A stretch of DNA of 6,184 bases, taken from positions 1 through 6,184 of the forward strand of contig JBKEAI010000067.1 of assembly GCA_047972145.1 (NCBI GenBank), written 5' to 3'. Under the pieces are notes generated by a model, which was not told the origin of the DNA, searched no databases, and worked only from the letters and a program-made list of their open reading frames with translations. The DNA is from JAMLGJ01 sp047972145 (GTDB lineage Bacteria; Actinomycetota; Acidimicrobiia; Acidimicrobiales; Microtrichaceae). Of this stretch, positions 1 through 6,019 are shown piece after piece. Each line of letters opens with the position of its first letter. Within the stretch, counting starts at the first letter, position 1. The position numbers and the translations under genes are program-made.

Positions 1-80
1 CGCCGCGTCCGCGGGCGCGACGATCTGCGAGTCGGGGCCTCGGGTGCGAGGTCCAAGAACGAGAGCTGCTCGGCTGTCAT
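1..80 (-). CDS. N-terminal fragment of an unrecognised protein, runs off left edge
   Basis: The minus strand opens with an ATG at 80-78 and stays open to the window edge for 26 codons, giving MTAEQLSFLDLAPEAP followed by an Arg/Ser/Pro-rich stretch. The start is well supported: GGAGG at 90-86 lies five bases upstream, one of the best Shine-Dalgarno sequences in the window. Only the N-terminus is visible, so the product cannot be named. The string QLSFL resembles the short QL[SD]LF-type peptide by which many DNA-metabolism proteins bind the beta sliding clamp, but such a short match can arise by chance. The gene is divergent from the integrase relic, with about 280 bases between the two start codons. 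It could belong to the same mobile element or to the flanking chromosome. Confidence 0.6.
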   Translation of the reverse strand, partial: MTAEQLSFLDLAPEAPTRRSSRPRTR

Positions 81-361
81 GGCGACCTCCGGACGGGCGC
101 GGAGATCCCGTCACCCAGGTAGGCCGCTTTCGGGGCCGAAACTCGACAGGAAATCTGCGATTCCTCGCGACTTCTTGTCCCCGATGTGCGACACCGCCGC
201 CTGGTCGGGCGTGGGACTGGTCAGGTCGACCGTGCCGTGCGACGATGACAAGCGATCCCGCTCGGACCGACCCGGTCTCGGCAGGCCCCTCGTGACGGTG
301 GGAAACCGTCGCCCCTCCAACCGCTCCGACCACGCGTCGGACGTGTCCTCAGGAGAAGGCG
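81..361. other. Divergent intergenic region upstream of the integrase relic
   Basis: These 281 bases separate the left-edge minus-strand gene from the integrase. Open frames exist here but none gives convincing protein. Two dyads are visible. One is AGGAAATC-TGC-GATTCCT at 148-165, with one bulged A. The other is GACGGT-GGGAA-ACCGTC at 294-310, about 50 bases before the integrase start. Either could be a regulator site, an integrase arm site or a simple hairpin. No convincing -35/-10 pair or tRNA gene is seen. The integrase Shine-Dalgarno AGGAG lies at 351-355, six bases before its ATG. Confidence 0.45.
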
Positions 362-1760
362 ATGACCACCGGCCGCAACAACATCCGCAAGCGCGGATCG
401 ACCTGGGCCTACTACCTCTACGTCACCGAAGGCGACGGCACCCGCCGCCAGGTCTCCAAGGGTGGCTTCGCCACCCGCACGGAAGCCGAGACCGCCCAGA
501 CCGAAGCGCTCACCGCACTGGCCACCGGGAGCTGGGTGAAACCCGACCGGCTCACCGTGGCCGAGTTCCTCACCGACGAGTGGCTACCGACCCAGCTGCC
601 ACCGACGCTCGAGGAGAGCACCTACGTCAGCTATTCGCGCAACATCGCGCTCCACGTCGCGCCCTACATCGGCGGCATCCCGCTCCAGGAGCTGACGCCG
701 ATGGACCTCAACGTCCTGTACCGCAAGCTCCTCGACTCCGGCCGACGACAGCCTGGCGTCCCTGCGCGCCACCACGACCCCGCCCTGCTCGACCTCATCG
801 CCGAGCTGAAGGCCGCCGGCAACACCTGGCAGCAGGTCGCCGACGCCGTCGACGAAAGGTTCCCGGCCGAGGCCGACATCACCCGAGACGCCGTGGCCGC
901 CGCTCACCGGCATGCCCAGCAGCCAAAGCCAGCCGCGAAGAGAGCGGGCCTTAGCAACCGGATGGTCCGCTATGTCCATACGATCATCCAGGCCGCGCTG
1001 CGAGACGCGATGCGCTGGAACCGGGTCATCCGGAACGTCGCCGAGGCCGCCACTCCCCGCCCATCGCCTCGACCCGGCGGGGACGGCCGACCACCTGGAC
1101 CGGCGAACAGCTCGGTCGGTTCCTCGACTTCGTCGTCGACAGCCCCTACCTACCGCCCTGGCTCTACCTCGCCACCTCCGGCTAACGCCGCGGCGAAGTG
1201 CTGGGGCTCAAGTGGACCGACGTCGATCTCGACGGCGCCACGGCGATCATGTCCCGCCAGATCTGCATGGTCGGCCACCGCGCCGTGGTGAAGGACCTCC
1301 CGAAGACAAAGGCGGCCACACGATCGCCCTCGACCCCGGCACCATCGAGATGCTCAGCGACCTCCGGGACCGCCAGGCCGATCTGAAGCGGATGCTCGGT
1401 GCCGGCTACCAGGGCGACGGCTGGATCTTCTGCCGAGCCGATGGTGCGCCACTGCACCCCGAGCGATTCAGCCGCGAGTTCCTCCGCAAGCAGGACGCCT
1501 ACAACAAGGCCCACCGCGACGAGCCGCTACCGAGGCTCAAGCTCCACGGGCTCCGCCACACCTGGGCAACGCTCGCCCTGGAGGAGGGCATCGACATCCA
1601 CGTCGTCAGCGACCGCCTCGACCACAGCAGCACCCACGTCACCAGCCGGATCTACACCTACGTCCGCCGCCCCCTCCAGTCCGACGCCGCCGACCGCGTG
1701 GCAGCGAGGATCTTCCGAGGGGATCGGGCCAGCGTCAGGCGGAGTCCGTCCCGGGCGTGA
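362..1760 (+). pseudogene. Tyrosine recombinase/integrase, frameshifted and interrupted
   Basis: This is the relic of a phage- or plasmid-type tyrosine recombinase, which would have integrated and excised an element by strand exchange through a covalent Tyr-DNA intermediate. The ATG at 362 has a strong AGGAG six bases upstream. Residues 1-60 form the small beta-sheet arm-DNA-binding domain (GSTWAYYLY, then GFATRTEAE). Residues 63-230 form the helical core-binding domain, with an unusual insertion at about 129-195. The protein then changes frame between about 1050 and 1080. The next frame holds TWTGEQLGRFLDFVV, then a TAA at 1183-1185, then RRGEVLGLKWTDVDL, whose first Arg (1186) is the first catalytic Arg. 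It changes frame again at about 1312 (KTK, then GHTIALDP). The C-terminus keeps HGLR (His 1545, Arg 1554), LDHSS (His 1623; Gly is usual in place of this Asp) and the Tyr nucleophile in IYTYV (1653). Both shifts are net one-base losses. As read, no active recombinase can be made. Sequencing error could explain the shifts but less easily the stop. Confidence 0.88.
746..946 (+). other. Insertion with helix-turn-helix-like pattern within the integrase core-binding domain
   Basis: Codons 129-195 of the integrase separate two parts of the core-binding domain that in related actinobacterial integrases lie nearly adjacent: KLLDSG before it, and GLSNRMVRYVHTIIQ after it. The inserted segment contains ALLDLIAELKAAGNTWQQVA, then an acidic linker, then ITRDAVAAAHRH. 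The pattern of leucine-rich helix, Gly-containing turn and WQQVADAV helix resembles the small helix-turn-helix units of DNA-binding proteins. The call is a pattern judgement with no alignment behind it, so its boundaries are approximate. It stays in frame in the least damaged part of the gene, which suggests it was present before decay. Confidence 0.45.
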
Positions 1761-2085
1761 GGTCGACACGGAGACGTTCGACGATCGCTGCGAGCTCAGA
1801 CTCGGGGATCCTGCCTGCGAGGTACTTGAGCAGTTCCTCCTGTCGGGGTTGCCCGAAGGAGAGTCGGTAGGTGGGGACGCCTTTCAGAAGTCGCCGAGCT
1901 TGCTGGCGTCACGGCTGAGCGGCAGCAGCACGGGGACGTGGCGCTCGATGCGGGCGGTAGATCCTTCGGGGTTGAACACCCAGTACGGCTCGAGCTCGCC
2001 GTCGGGTCCCGCCATGGCCGACGCGTCGGCGAACATGGCTGCCCACGGGTCACCGAGATCGACGCCGTGTAAGTCCCAACACCTC
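1735..2085 (-). pseudogene. Unrecognised broken gene convergent with the integrase relic
   Basis: Two minus-strand segments in different frames join into one plausible protein. The upstream one runs through LGDPWAAMFADASAM, ELEPYWVFNPEG and RIERHVPVLLPLSRD and ends GDF-stop at 1886-1884. Loss of one base just there separates it from a 50-codon segment beginning LKGVPTYRLSFGQ. That segment continues through QEELLKYLAGRIPESEL and ends in TGA at 1737-1735. Restoring one base gives ...LGDFLKGVPTYRL..., and composition and codon use are coding-like on both sides. No start is convincing: the first in-frame ATG (2036-2034) lies inside what looks like coding sequence and lacks a ribosome binding site. 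Coding character fades between about 2060 and 2110, next to the oxidoreductase start at 2113, so the N-terminus seems missing. The 3' end overlaps that of the integrase by 26 bases, tail to tail. I do not recognise the family, and the right boundary is approximate. Confidence 0.6.
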
Positions 2086-2112
2086 GCGAGCCTCTGTCGT
2101 AGGGTCGCCTGA

Positions 2113-3036
2113 ATGTTGAGCGACCTTGGTGTGCGGATCGGGTACGGAGCCGGAACGGGCATCGCCAGCGTGGCCGAGGTCCGTGAACATGCCGTGTGGG
2201 CAGCCGAAGCCGGTTTCGAGAGCTTCTGGCTGTCCCAGGTGTTCGGAGTCGACCCGCTCGTGGCGCTCGCCGCGATCGCCGACCAGGTGCCTGGGCTCGT
2301 CGAGCTGGGCACCTCCGTCGTCCCCCTCGTTGGGCGCCACCCTCTGGCGCTTGGTGCATCGGCTCGCACCACCCAGAGCGCTCTTGGCGGCCGGTTCACG
2401 CTAGCGGTCGGCGCATCGCATCAGATGGTGGTCGAGGGCTTCTTCGGGGCCTCATACCAGCGGCCCTACACCCAGGCGTCCGAGTACCTCGACGCGCTCC
2501 TCCCGCTGCTCGCAGGCGCGCCGTGCGATGTCGACGGGGAGGAGGTGTTCGCCAAGGGCTGGCTGACGATCGACGCGGCACCCACGCCGGTGCTGCTCGC
2601 TGCGCTCGGCCCACGGATGCTGGAGCTGGCCGGGCGCAGGACCGAGGGGACATCGGTTGGTCATTGCGGTCCGCGGACGATCGCCGAGCACGTTGCGCCC
2701 ACCATCAAGGCTGCGGCCGAGGCGGCCGGCCGGCCCGCTCCGAGGATTGTCGCCCTGGTCGGCGTTTGCGTGACCGATGACCCTGAGGGCCTCCGTGCCT
2801 GGAGCCGGTCGAACAGCGAGCTCTACGACGCCTTTCCCAGCTACCGCGCCGTGCTCGACCGCGAGGGCGCGGCCAGTGGAGCCGACCTCCTGCTCACCGG
2901 TTCGATCGACCAGATCGAGCAGGGGCTGGCCGACTACACCGCTGCCGGTGCAACCGATCTTCGCATCAGCATCGCCGCCCGTATCGAAGAAGAACGTCTG
3001 GCCACCCGAGAAGCGCTCGCAGCTCGTCTTTCCTGA
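2113..3036 (+). CDS. LLM-class oxidoreductase, probably F420-dependent
   Basis: A 307-residue protein of the luciferase-like monooxygenase (TIM-barrel) superfamily. It matches the pattern of the actinobacterial subfamily annotated as TIGR03564, F420-dependent LLM oxidoreductases. Visible landmarks are VRIGYGAGTG (7-16), FWLSQVFGVDPLVALA (38-53), ELGTSVVPLVGRHPLAL (64-80), GGRFTLAVGASHQMVVEGFFG (92-112, read in two pieces: GGRFTLAVG and ASHQMVVEGFFG), RPYTQASEYL (117-126), LLAALGPRMLELAG (161-174) and PSYRAVLDREGA (242-253). Members transfer hydride between a deazaflavin or flavin cofactor and a small organic substrate in the cytoplasm; the substrate cannot be told here. The segment after ELAGR reads RTEGTSVGHCGPRTI, where relatives often have a Trp-containing stretch, so substrate specificity may differ. 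ATG 2113 was chosen for length. GTG 2131, which gives the family-typical MRIGYG start, is a real alternative. Neither has a strong ribosome binding site (weak AGGG at 2101-2104). The gene is intact, in contrast to its left neighbours. Confidence 0.88.
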   Translation: MLSDLGVRIGYGAGTGIASVAEVREHAVWAAEAGFESFWLSQVFGVDPLVALAAIADQVPGLVELGTSVVPLVGRHPLALGASARTTQSALGGRFTLAVGASHQMVVEGFFGASYQRPYTQASEYLDALLPLLAGAPCDVDGEEVFAKGWLTIDAAPTPVLLAALGPRMLELAGRRTEGTSVGHCGPRTIAEHVAPTIKAAAEAAGRPAPRIVALVGVCVTDDPEGLRAWSRSNSELYDAFPSYRAVLDREGAASGADLLLTGSIDQIEQGLADYTAAGATDLRISIAARIEEERLATREALAARLS

Positions 3037-3158
3037 GCGCAGCTCTCGATTCCATGAGCGCCGTGCCACTCGCCGGCTGCCCTACGACCGTTTCGCGCTC
3101 CAGATGTCCACGATGGGACTCGCTTGCCGGCCGTCACCACCAATTCGGGCCTCTGAAG

Positions 3159-3203
3159 CTGAGTTGGCCCCCAGTGCGACGGTCTGATTTGGCCCTACCG
3201 TCG
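3159..3203. repeat. Short tandem motif CTGAKTTGGCCCY with surrounding inverted repeat
   Basis: CTGAGTTGGCCCC (3159-3171) and CTGATTTGGCCCT (3184-3196) match at 11 of 13 positions, 25 bases apart. The second copy sits as the loop of a perfect 7-bp inverted repeat, CGACGGT (3177-3183) and ACCGTCG (3197-3203). The rest of the gap between the oxidoreductase and the phosphatase (3037-3210) shows no convincing gene. Repeated short TGAnTTGGCCC-type units recall the multiple terminal repeats of IS21-family insertion sequences, but no transposase is present. Calling this an IS remnant is therefore only a suggestion; an operator for the phosphatase gene is equally possible. Confidence 0.35.
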
Positions 3204-3210
3204 GTGTCGC

Positions 3211-4173
3211 GTGGCAGCGATGGGACGTGACGGTAGCTGGGACGGCCCTATCGTCGCGATCGTGGCATTCGATGTAGATCGCGTTGTCGGTGAGGTCCGC
3301 AACGCGGCGGATGTGTTCCTGCGTCGCCGGTTCCGGTCCCTTGCGGCGGGCGATATCCGGGAGAAGTCTCCGGGCGAGGTGGTGACGGTCGCGGATGAGG
3401 AGTGCGAGGCCCACCTCGGTGCGGCGCTGCTGGCGGTAGTCCCGGGAAGCGTGCTGGTCGGTGAGGAGGCAGCCTCGCAGGACGGCTCGCTACTCGAGTT
3501 GTTGGCCGGTGACGATCCGGTGTGGCTGCTGGACCCGTTGGACGGTACCTCGGCATTCGCCGCGGGCTCTTCCGACTATGCGGTCATGGCCGCGCTCGTC
3601 GTTCGCGGTGAGACGGTCCTGTCAGTCATCCACCAACCGGAGTACGGGCGCACCTTCGTGGCGGAGCGGGGCTCCGGCGCGCATGAGCTTGAGGCCGGCG
3701 GCCGCGTCGCGCTGGTTCCGGGCGAGCCGGGCGGGCGGCTGCGTGGGGCGGTCATGAGGAGGTTCCTGCCCCCAGAAGTCGCGAAGGTCGTTGAAGAGAA
3801 CAAGGGCCGGTTCCAAAGCCTTGAGCCGGTGACGAAGACAGCTGGCATCGAGTACCCGGCCATCGCAGCGGGCGAGCGCGACTTCATGCTCTATTGGCGG
3901 ACGCTCCCCTGGGACCACGTGCCCGGGGGTCTGCTGATCTCCGAGGCTGGCGGGAAAGCCGCTCATCTTGACGGCGGCTGCTATCGGCCGGCGCAGCGCC
4001 GCGAAGGCCTGCTAGTTGCCAGTACCCCCGAGTTGTGGGAGCGGGCACGTGAAGAGCTCGGGGTCAACGAACCGGCATCGACGGGGCGGCCGAGGACGCG
4101 AGACGGCCGACCGCTCGCTCGCCTTGGCCAACCCCGAGCGGGAGATCAGGCCTCGGTGATGACAAACCAATGA
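3211..4173 (+). CDS. Inositol-monophosphatase-family phosphatase
   Basis: A magnesium-dependent sugar- or nucleotide-phosphate phosphatase of the IMPase fold, probably cytoplasmic. Numbering from the GTG at 3211, the family motifs appear in order: VVTVADEE (57-64), LVGEEA (82-87, metal ligand E85), WLLDPLDGTSAF (105-116, metal ligands D108 and D111) and LPWDHVPGG (232-240, metal ligand D235), followed by ISEAGG (243-248). All metal-binding residues are present, so it should be active. The substrate is open: inositol-1-phosphate, histidinol phosphate, fructose-1,6-bisphosphate and phosphoadenosine phosphate phosphatases share these motifs. The start is uncertain. GTG 3211, ATG 3220 and GTG 3262 are in frame, none with a good ribosome binding site, and family homology begins near residue 20, which favours one of the later starts. 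After ELWERAREELG (274-284) there is a 36-residue Arg/Pro/Gly-rich tail with no recognisable fold, longer than usual for the family. Confidence 0.9.
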   Translation: MAAMGRDGSWDGPIVAIVAFDVDRVVGEVRNAADVFLRRRFRSLAAGDIREKSPGEVVTVADEECEAHLGAALLAVVPGSVLVGEEAASQDGSLLELLAGDDPVWLLDPLDGTSAFAAGSSDYAVMAALVVRGETVLSVIHQPEYGRTFVAERGSGAHELEAGGRVALVPGEPGGRLRGAVMRRFLPPEVAKVVEENKGRFQSLEPVTKTAGIEYPAIAAGERDFMLYWRTLPWDHVPGGLLISEAGGKAAHLDGGCYRPAQRREGLLVASTPELWERAREELGVNEPASTGRPRTRDGRPLARLGQPRAGDQASVMTNQ

Positions 4174-4216
4174 CAAGCGGCCGTTTCGACCCGCTCGACC
4201 CGTCCCAAAAACTGCG

Positions 4217-4242
4217 CTGACCAGGGCGTTTGCCCTGGTCAG
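4217..4242. terminator. Perfect 11-bp hairpin downstream of the phosphatase gene
   Basis: CTGACCAGGGC (4217-4227), loop GTTT (4228-4231) and GCCCTGGTCAG (4232-4242) form a perfect stem 44 bases after the phosphatase stop codon. Stability and position suit a transcription terminator. No T-tract follows on the plus strand, but AAAAA at 4207-4211 just before the stem would give a short U-run for transcripts coming from the right, so it may act in that direction or in both. The surrounding gap (4174-4449) shows no gene. Confidence 0.55.
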
Positions 4243-4400
4243 GTCGTGTCGGAGGGGAGAATTTAACCCAAAGTACACGCGCCCCCTGGAGCGCCGAGCT
4301 AGTCGCAGCCTGAGCATTTCGCCTGGTCAGAGTGCATAGTGGCGGACCCCGAACGGGTCATTCGCTCGGTTGCCAGCGTGGGTGTCGGCGGGCGCGCGAG

Positions 4401-4431
4401 ACCGGCGCCCAGGGCCGGAGGGCGCGCCGGT
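4401..4431 (-). terminator. GC-rich hairpin after the hydrolase stop codon
   Basis: ACCGGCGCCC (4401-4410), a nine-base loop, and GGGCGCGCCGGT (4420-4431) pair with a two-base bulge. On the minus strand this lies 18 bases beyond the hydrolase stop codon. No T-tract follows, as is common for high-GC actinobacterial hairpins, so termination is inferred from position and stability only. Confidence 0.4.
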
Positions 4432-4449
4432 TGGTTCGTCTCATGCCCC

Positions 4450-5358
4450 CTACCGGCGCTCCGTCCGGTGCAAGAACGTCTCGACGAGCGGTGCGATCTG
4501 GTCCGCGTGGTGAACCCATGGGGCGTGGCCACCATCAACGATGTGGAGTTCAGCGTCGGGCGTGGCCGCGGCCACGCGCTCGCCGACAGGGGGGCCACCC
4601 ATGGGGTCGTCGGCGGCGAAGACGAGCAGCGTTGGCAGGTCGATCCCTGCGAGCTGGTCGGCCGTGAGGGCGTGTTCGGGCCGGTTGCCGCGCAGGTGAA
4701 CCAGACGGTTGAGGGTTGCCAGGAACGTGTCTTCGAAGTGGTCGAGACGCTCCGTGGCGAGGATGAGCTGGGCGATCTCAGGTGGCAGGGGATGCTCATG
4801 GACCATCTTGGACAATTGCTCGACCTGCCGTTCCGACGGCGGTTGCAGCCGCATCATCAACCGACCGAGGGGCCGAATCGAGAGAAGCCGCATGGGCAGT
4901 GGCGCCGAGGTGTCCAGCGCGATGGCCGGACAGCCGATGTGGGCGAGCGCTGCGACACGGTTGGGCTCGTCGATCGCAAGCCAACTCGCCGAGAGCGAAC
5001 CCAGGGAGTTCGCGACCACGACCGGCTCGATGAGACCCAAGCCGTCGAACACCTCACATAGGAAGTGGACGGCGTTGCGGCGTAGATCGTCGGCGAATTC
5101 GTTGGTTGTGTCTGACAACCCGTAGGCGGGCAGGTCGATGGCGTATTGGGTGAACCCCTCGATGCGGGCCATCAGCGGTGCCAGCATCGCCGCGGGGACG
5201 CCGATCCCGTTGAGTAACACGACTGGAGGGCCCTCACCGGTGACGAGAACGTGGGCTTGACCTTTGACCGTCGGCGCTGCGATCCACCGTTCCTCTGCGA
5301 TGAGCCCGTACTTCGCGAGCACCTTCGCTTGGGCGTTGGAGAAGTCGTCGTCGAGCAT
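4450..5358 (-). CDS. Alpha/beta-fold hydrolase
   Basis: A 302-residue serine hydrolase of the alpha/beta fold, cytoplasmic with no signal peptide visible. Landmarks are the oxyanion-loop segment VVLLNGIG (46-53), strand and loop YAIDLPAYGLSD (72-83), nucleophile elbow VVANSLGSLSA (114-124) with Ser118, the acid in LLVFAADDPMGG (244-255; D250 or D251, the latter better placed) and the catalytic His278 in VDGGHAPW (274-281). The elbow has Ala where most relatives have Gly (A-N-S-L-G), a mild departure. A cap of about 80 residues lies between the elbow and the acid. The reaction could be ester, lactone, epoxide or carbon-carbon hydrolysis; the sequence does not decide. The start is firm: GGAGG at 5369-5365 lies six bases before the ATG. 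The gene is divergent from a tetR gene 64 bases away and shares its operators, so it is very likely that regulator's target. Confidence 0.92.
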   Translation of the reverse strand: MLDDDFSNAQAKVLAKYGLIAEERWIAAPTVKGQAHVLVTGEGPPVVLLNGIGVPAAMLAPLMARIEGFTQYAIDLPAYGLSDTTNEFADDLRRNAVHFLCEVFDGLGLIEPVVVANSLGSLSASWLAIDEPNRVAALAHIGCPAIALDTSAPLPMRLLSIRPLGRLMMRLQPPSERQVEQLSKMVHEHPLPPEIAQLILATERLDHFEDTFLATLNRLVHLRGNRPEHALTADQLAGIDLPTLLVFAADDPMGGPPVGERVAAATPDAELHIVDGGHAPWVHHADQIAPLVETFLHRTERR

Positions 5359-5380
5359 CCTGCACCTCCAGCAGCCACCC

Positions 5381-5399
5381 GGTTTACACTACGTCAACC
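5381..5399. promoter_or_regulatory. Left operator dyad, probable TetR binding site
   Basis: GGTTTACACTACGTCAACC is a 19-bp imperfect palindrome in which 6 of 9 position pairs are complementary (GGTT..AC / GT.AACC). It nearly repeats the dyad at 5413-5431 and lies just downstream of the candidate hydrolase -10. A repressor bound here would block initiation or early elongation of the hydrolase transcript. Confidence 0.65.
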
Positions 5400-5429
5400 A
5401 CACTAGAACCGGGGTGTACACAATGTCAA
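5400..5429 (-). promoter_or_regulatory. Candidate hydrolase promoter
   Basis: On the minus strand TTGACA (5429-5424) is followed after 18 bases by TAGTGT (5405-5400), a reasonable sigma-70-type pair. Transcription would begin near 5393, leaving about 35 bases of leader that contain the GGAGG ribosome binding site. The -35 lies inside the right-hand operator dyad, and the left-hand dyad begins at the expected start point. In the other direction a weak pair (GGTTTA 5381-5386, 17 bases, TAGAAC 5404-5409) could drive tetR with a very short or absent leader. Confidence 0.5.
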
Positions 5430-5431
5430 CC
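5413..5431. promoter_or_regulatory. Right operator dyad overlapping the tetR start codon
   Basis: GGTGTACACAATGTCAACC is the second copy of the 19-bp dyad, also with 6 of 9 pairs complementary (GGT..ACA / TGT..ACC). It covers the tetR ATG (5423-5425) and the candidate -35 of the hydrolase promoter. Comparing 20-base blocks 5382-5401 and 5414-5433, 17 positions are identical. The centres are 32 bp apart, close to three helical turns, so two dimers would sit on the same face of the DNA. Confidence 0.65.
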
Positions 5432-6019
5432 ACTGCCGGGTACGGTGATCCGGAAACTCGCACACGCCTCCTGGAGGCCGCCTGGGCCCTGGTCGCTGAG
5501 CAGGGTTCCCGTTTCAAGCTCGCCGACGTCGCGGCGCGTGCTTCGGTGTCTCGTCAGGCGCTCTACCTCCACTTCGGTGACCGTGCCGGCCTGCTGGTCG
5601 CGCTCGTCAACCACATGGACGCGTCCCTTGACCTGGGCGAATCACTTGCCCGGGTCCACGCGGCCCCAAGCGGCGCGGCCCTGATCGAGGCCGCAATGCG
5701 CCTTAACACCACGTTCTGGGCTCAGGTCCTCCCTGTCGCCCAGGTCCTCGAAGCCTTCCAACACGACGACCCAGCCCTCGGCGCCGCCTGGCGTGACCGC
5801 ATGCAGTTCAGGCAGGCAACCTTCCGAGCAATGGTCGAAACGCTCGCCGAGCGAGGCGAACTCGCCGAGGACTGGACCATCAACGGTGCCGCAGCAACGC
5901 TCTACGCCGTCGCGCACTTCGACACATGGCGAGAGCTCGTCACCGAGCTCGGCTGGAGCGACGACCGCTACGTCGAGTCCATGACCCGCCTACTCCGACG
6001 AGCACTCCTACGACGTTGA
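5423..6019 (+). CDS. TetR-family transcriptional regulator
   Basis: A 198-residue one-component regulator of usual TetR length. The N-terminal DNA-binding domain runs RTRLLEAAWALVAEQG (13-28), then the helix-turn-helix FKLADVAARASVSRQALYLH (31-50) and FGDRAGLLVALV (51-62). Residues from about 70 to 198 form the helical ligand-binding and dimerisation domain, whose ligand cannot be read from sequence. ATG 5423 is preferred, with GGGGTG at 5411-5416 as a partial ribosome binding site. GTG 5414 is an in-frame alternative that would add three residues; an apparent extension further upstream would run into the hydrolase gene. The right operator overlaps the start codon, so the protein very likely represses its own gene as well as the divergent hydrolase. 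A substrate or product of the hydrolase is a natural guess for the inducer. Confidence 0.92.
   Translation: MSTTAGYGDPETRTRLLEAAWALVAEQGSRFKLADVAARASVSRQALYLHFGDRAGLLVALVNHMDASLDLGESLARVHAAPSGAALIEAAMRLNTTFWAQVLPVAQVLEAFQHDDPALGAAWRDRMQFRQATFRAMVETLAERGELAEDWTINGAAATLYAVAHFDTWRELVTELGWSDDRYVESMTRLLRRALLRR

Noticed and set aside
79..954. Long plus-strand open frame (291 codons) across the region upstream of and inside the integrase
   Set aside because: Its product is Arg/His/Pro-rich low-complexity sequence typical of an off-frame reading of GC-rich DNA. The overlapping frame from 362 carries clear integrase homology.
245..4179. Ten-base direct repeat ATGACAAGCG at 245-254 and 4170-4179 as an attachment-site candidate
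   Set aside because: Ten-base repeats are expected many times by chance in a window this size. Relative to CTGGTCAGGTCG its order is reversed at the two ends, so the two repeats cannot form one att core.
4247..4300. Possible tRNA T-arm remnant (GGGGAGAATTTAACCC) after the hairpin, as expected for an integrase target site
   Set aside because: The stem pairing is poor and no anticodon arm, D arm or acceptor pairing can be found around it.
4339..5061. 240-codon plus-strand open frame
   Set aside because: It lies antisense to the alpha/beta hydrolase, which has the complete catalytic motifs and a strong ribosome binding site. This frame has no recognisable domain.
5264..5422. Upstream extension of tetR by 53 codons to an ATG at 5264
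   Set aside because: It would overlap the 5' part of the divergent hydrolase and cover the operator region. TetR homology begins only after 5423.
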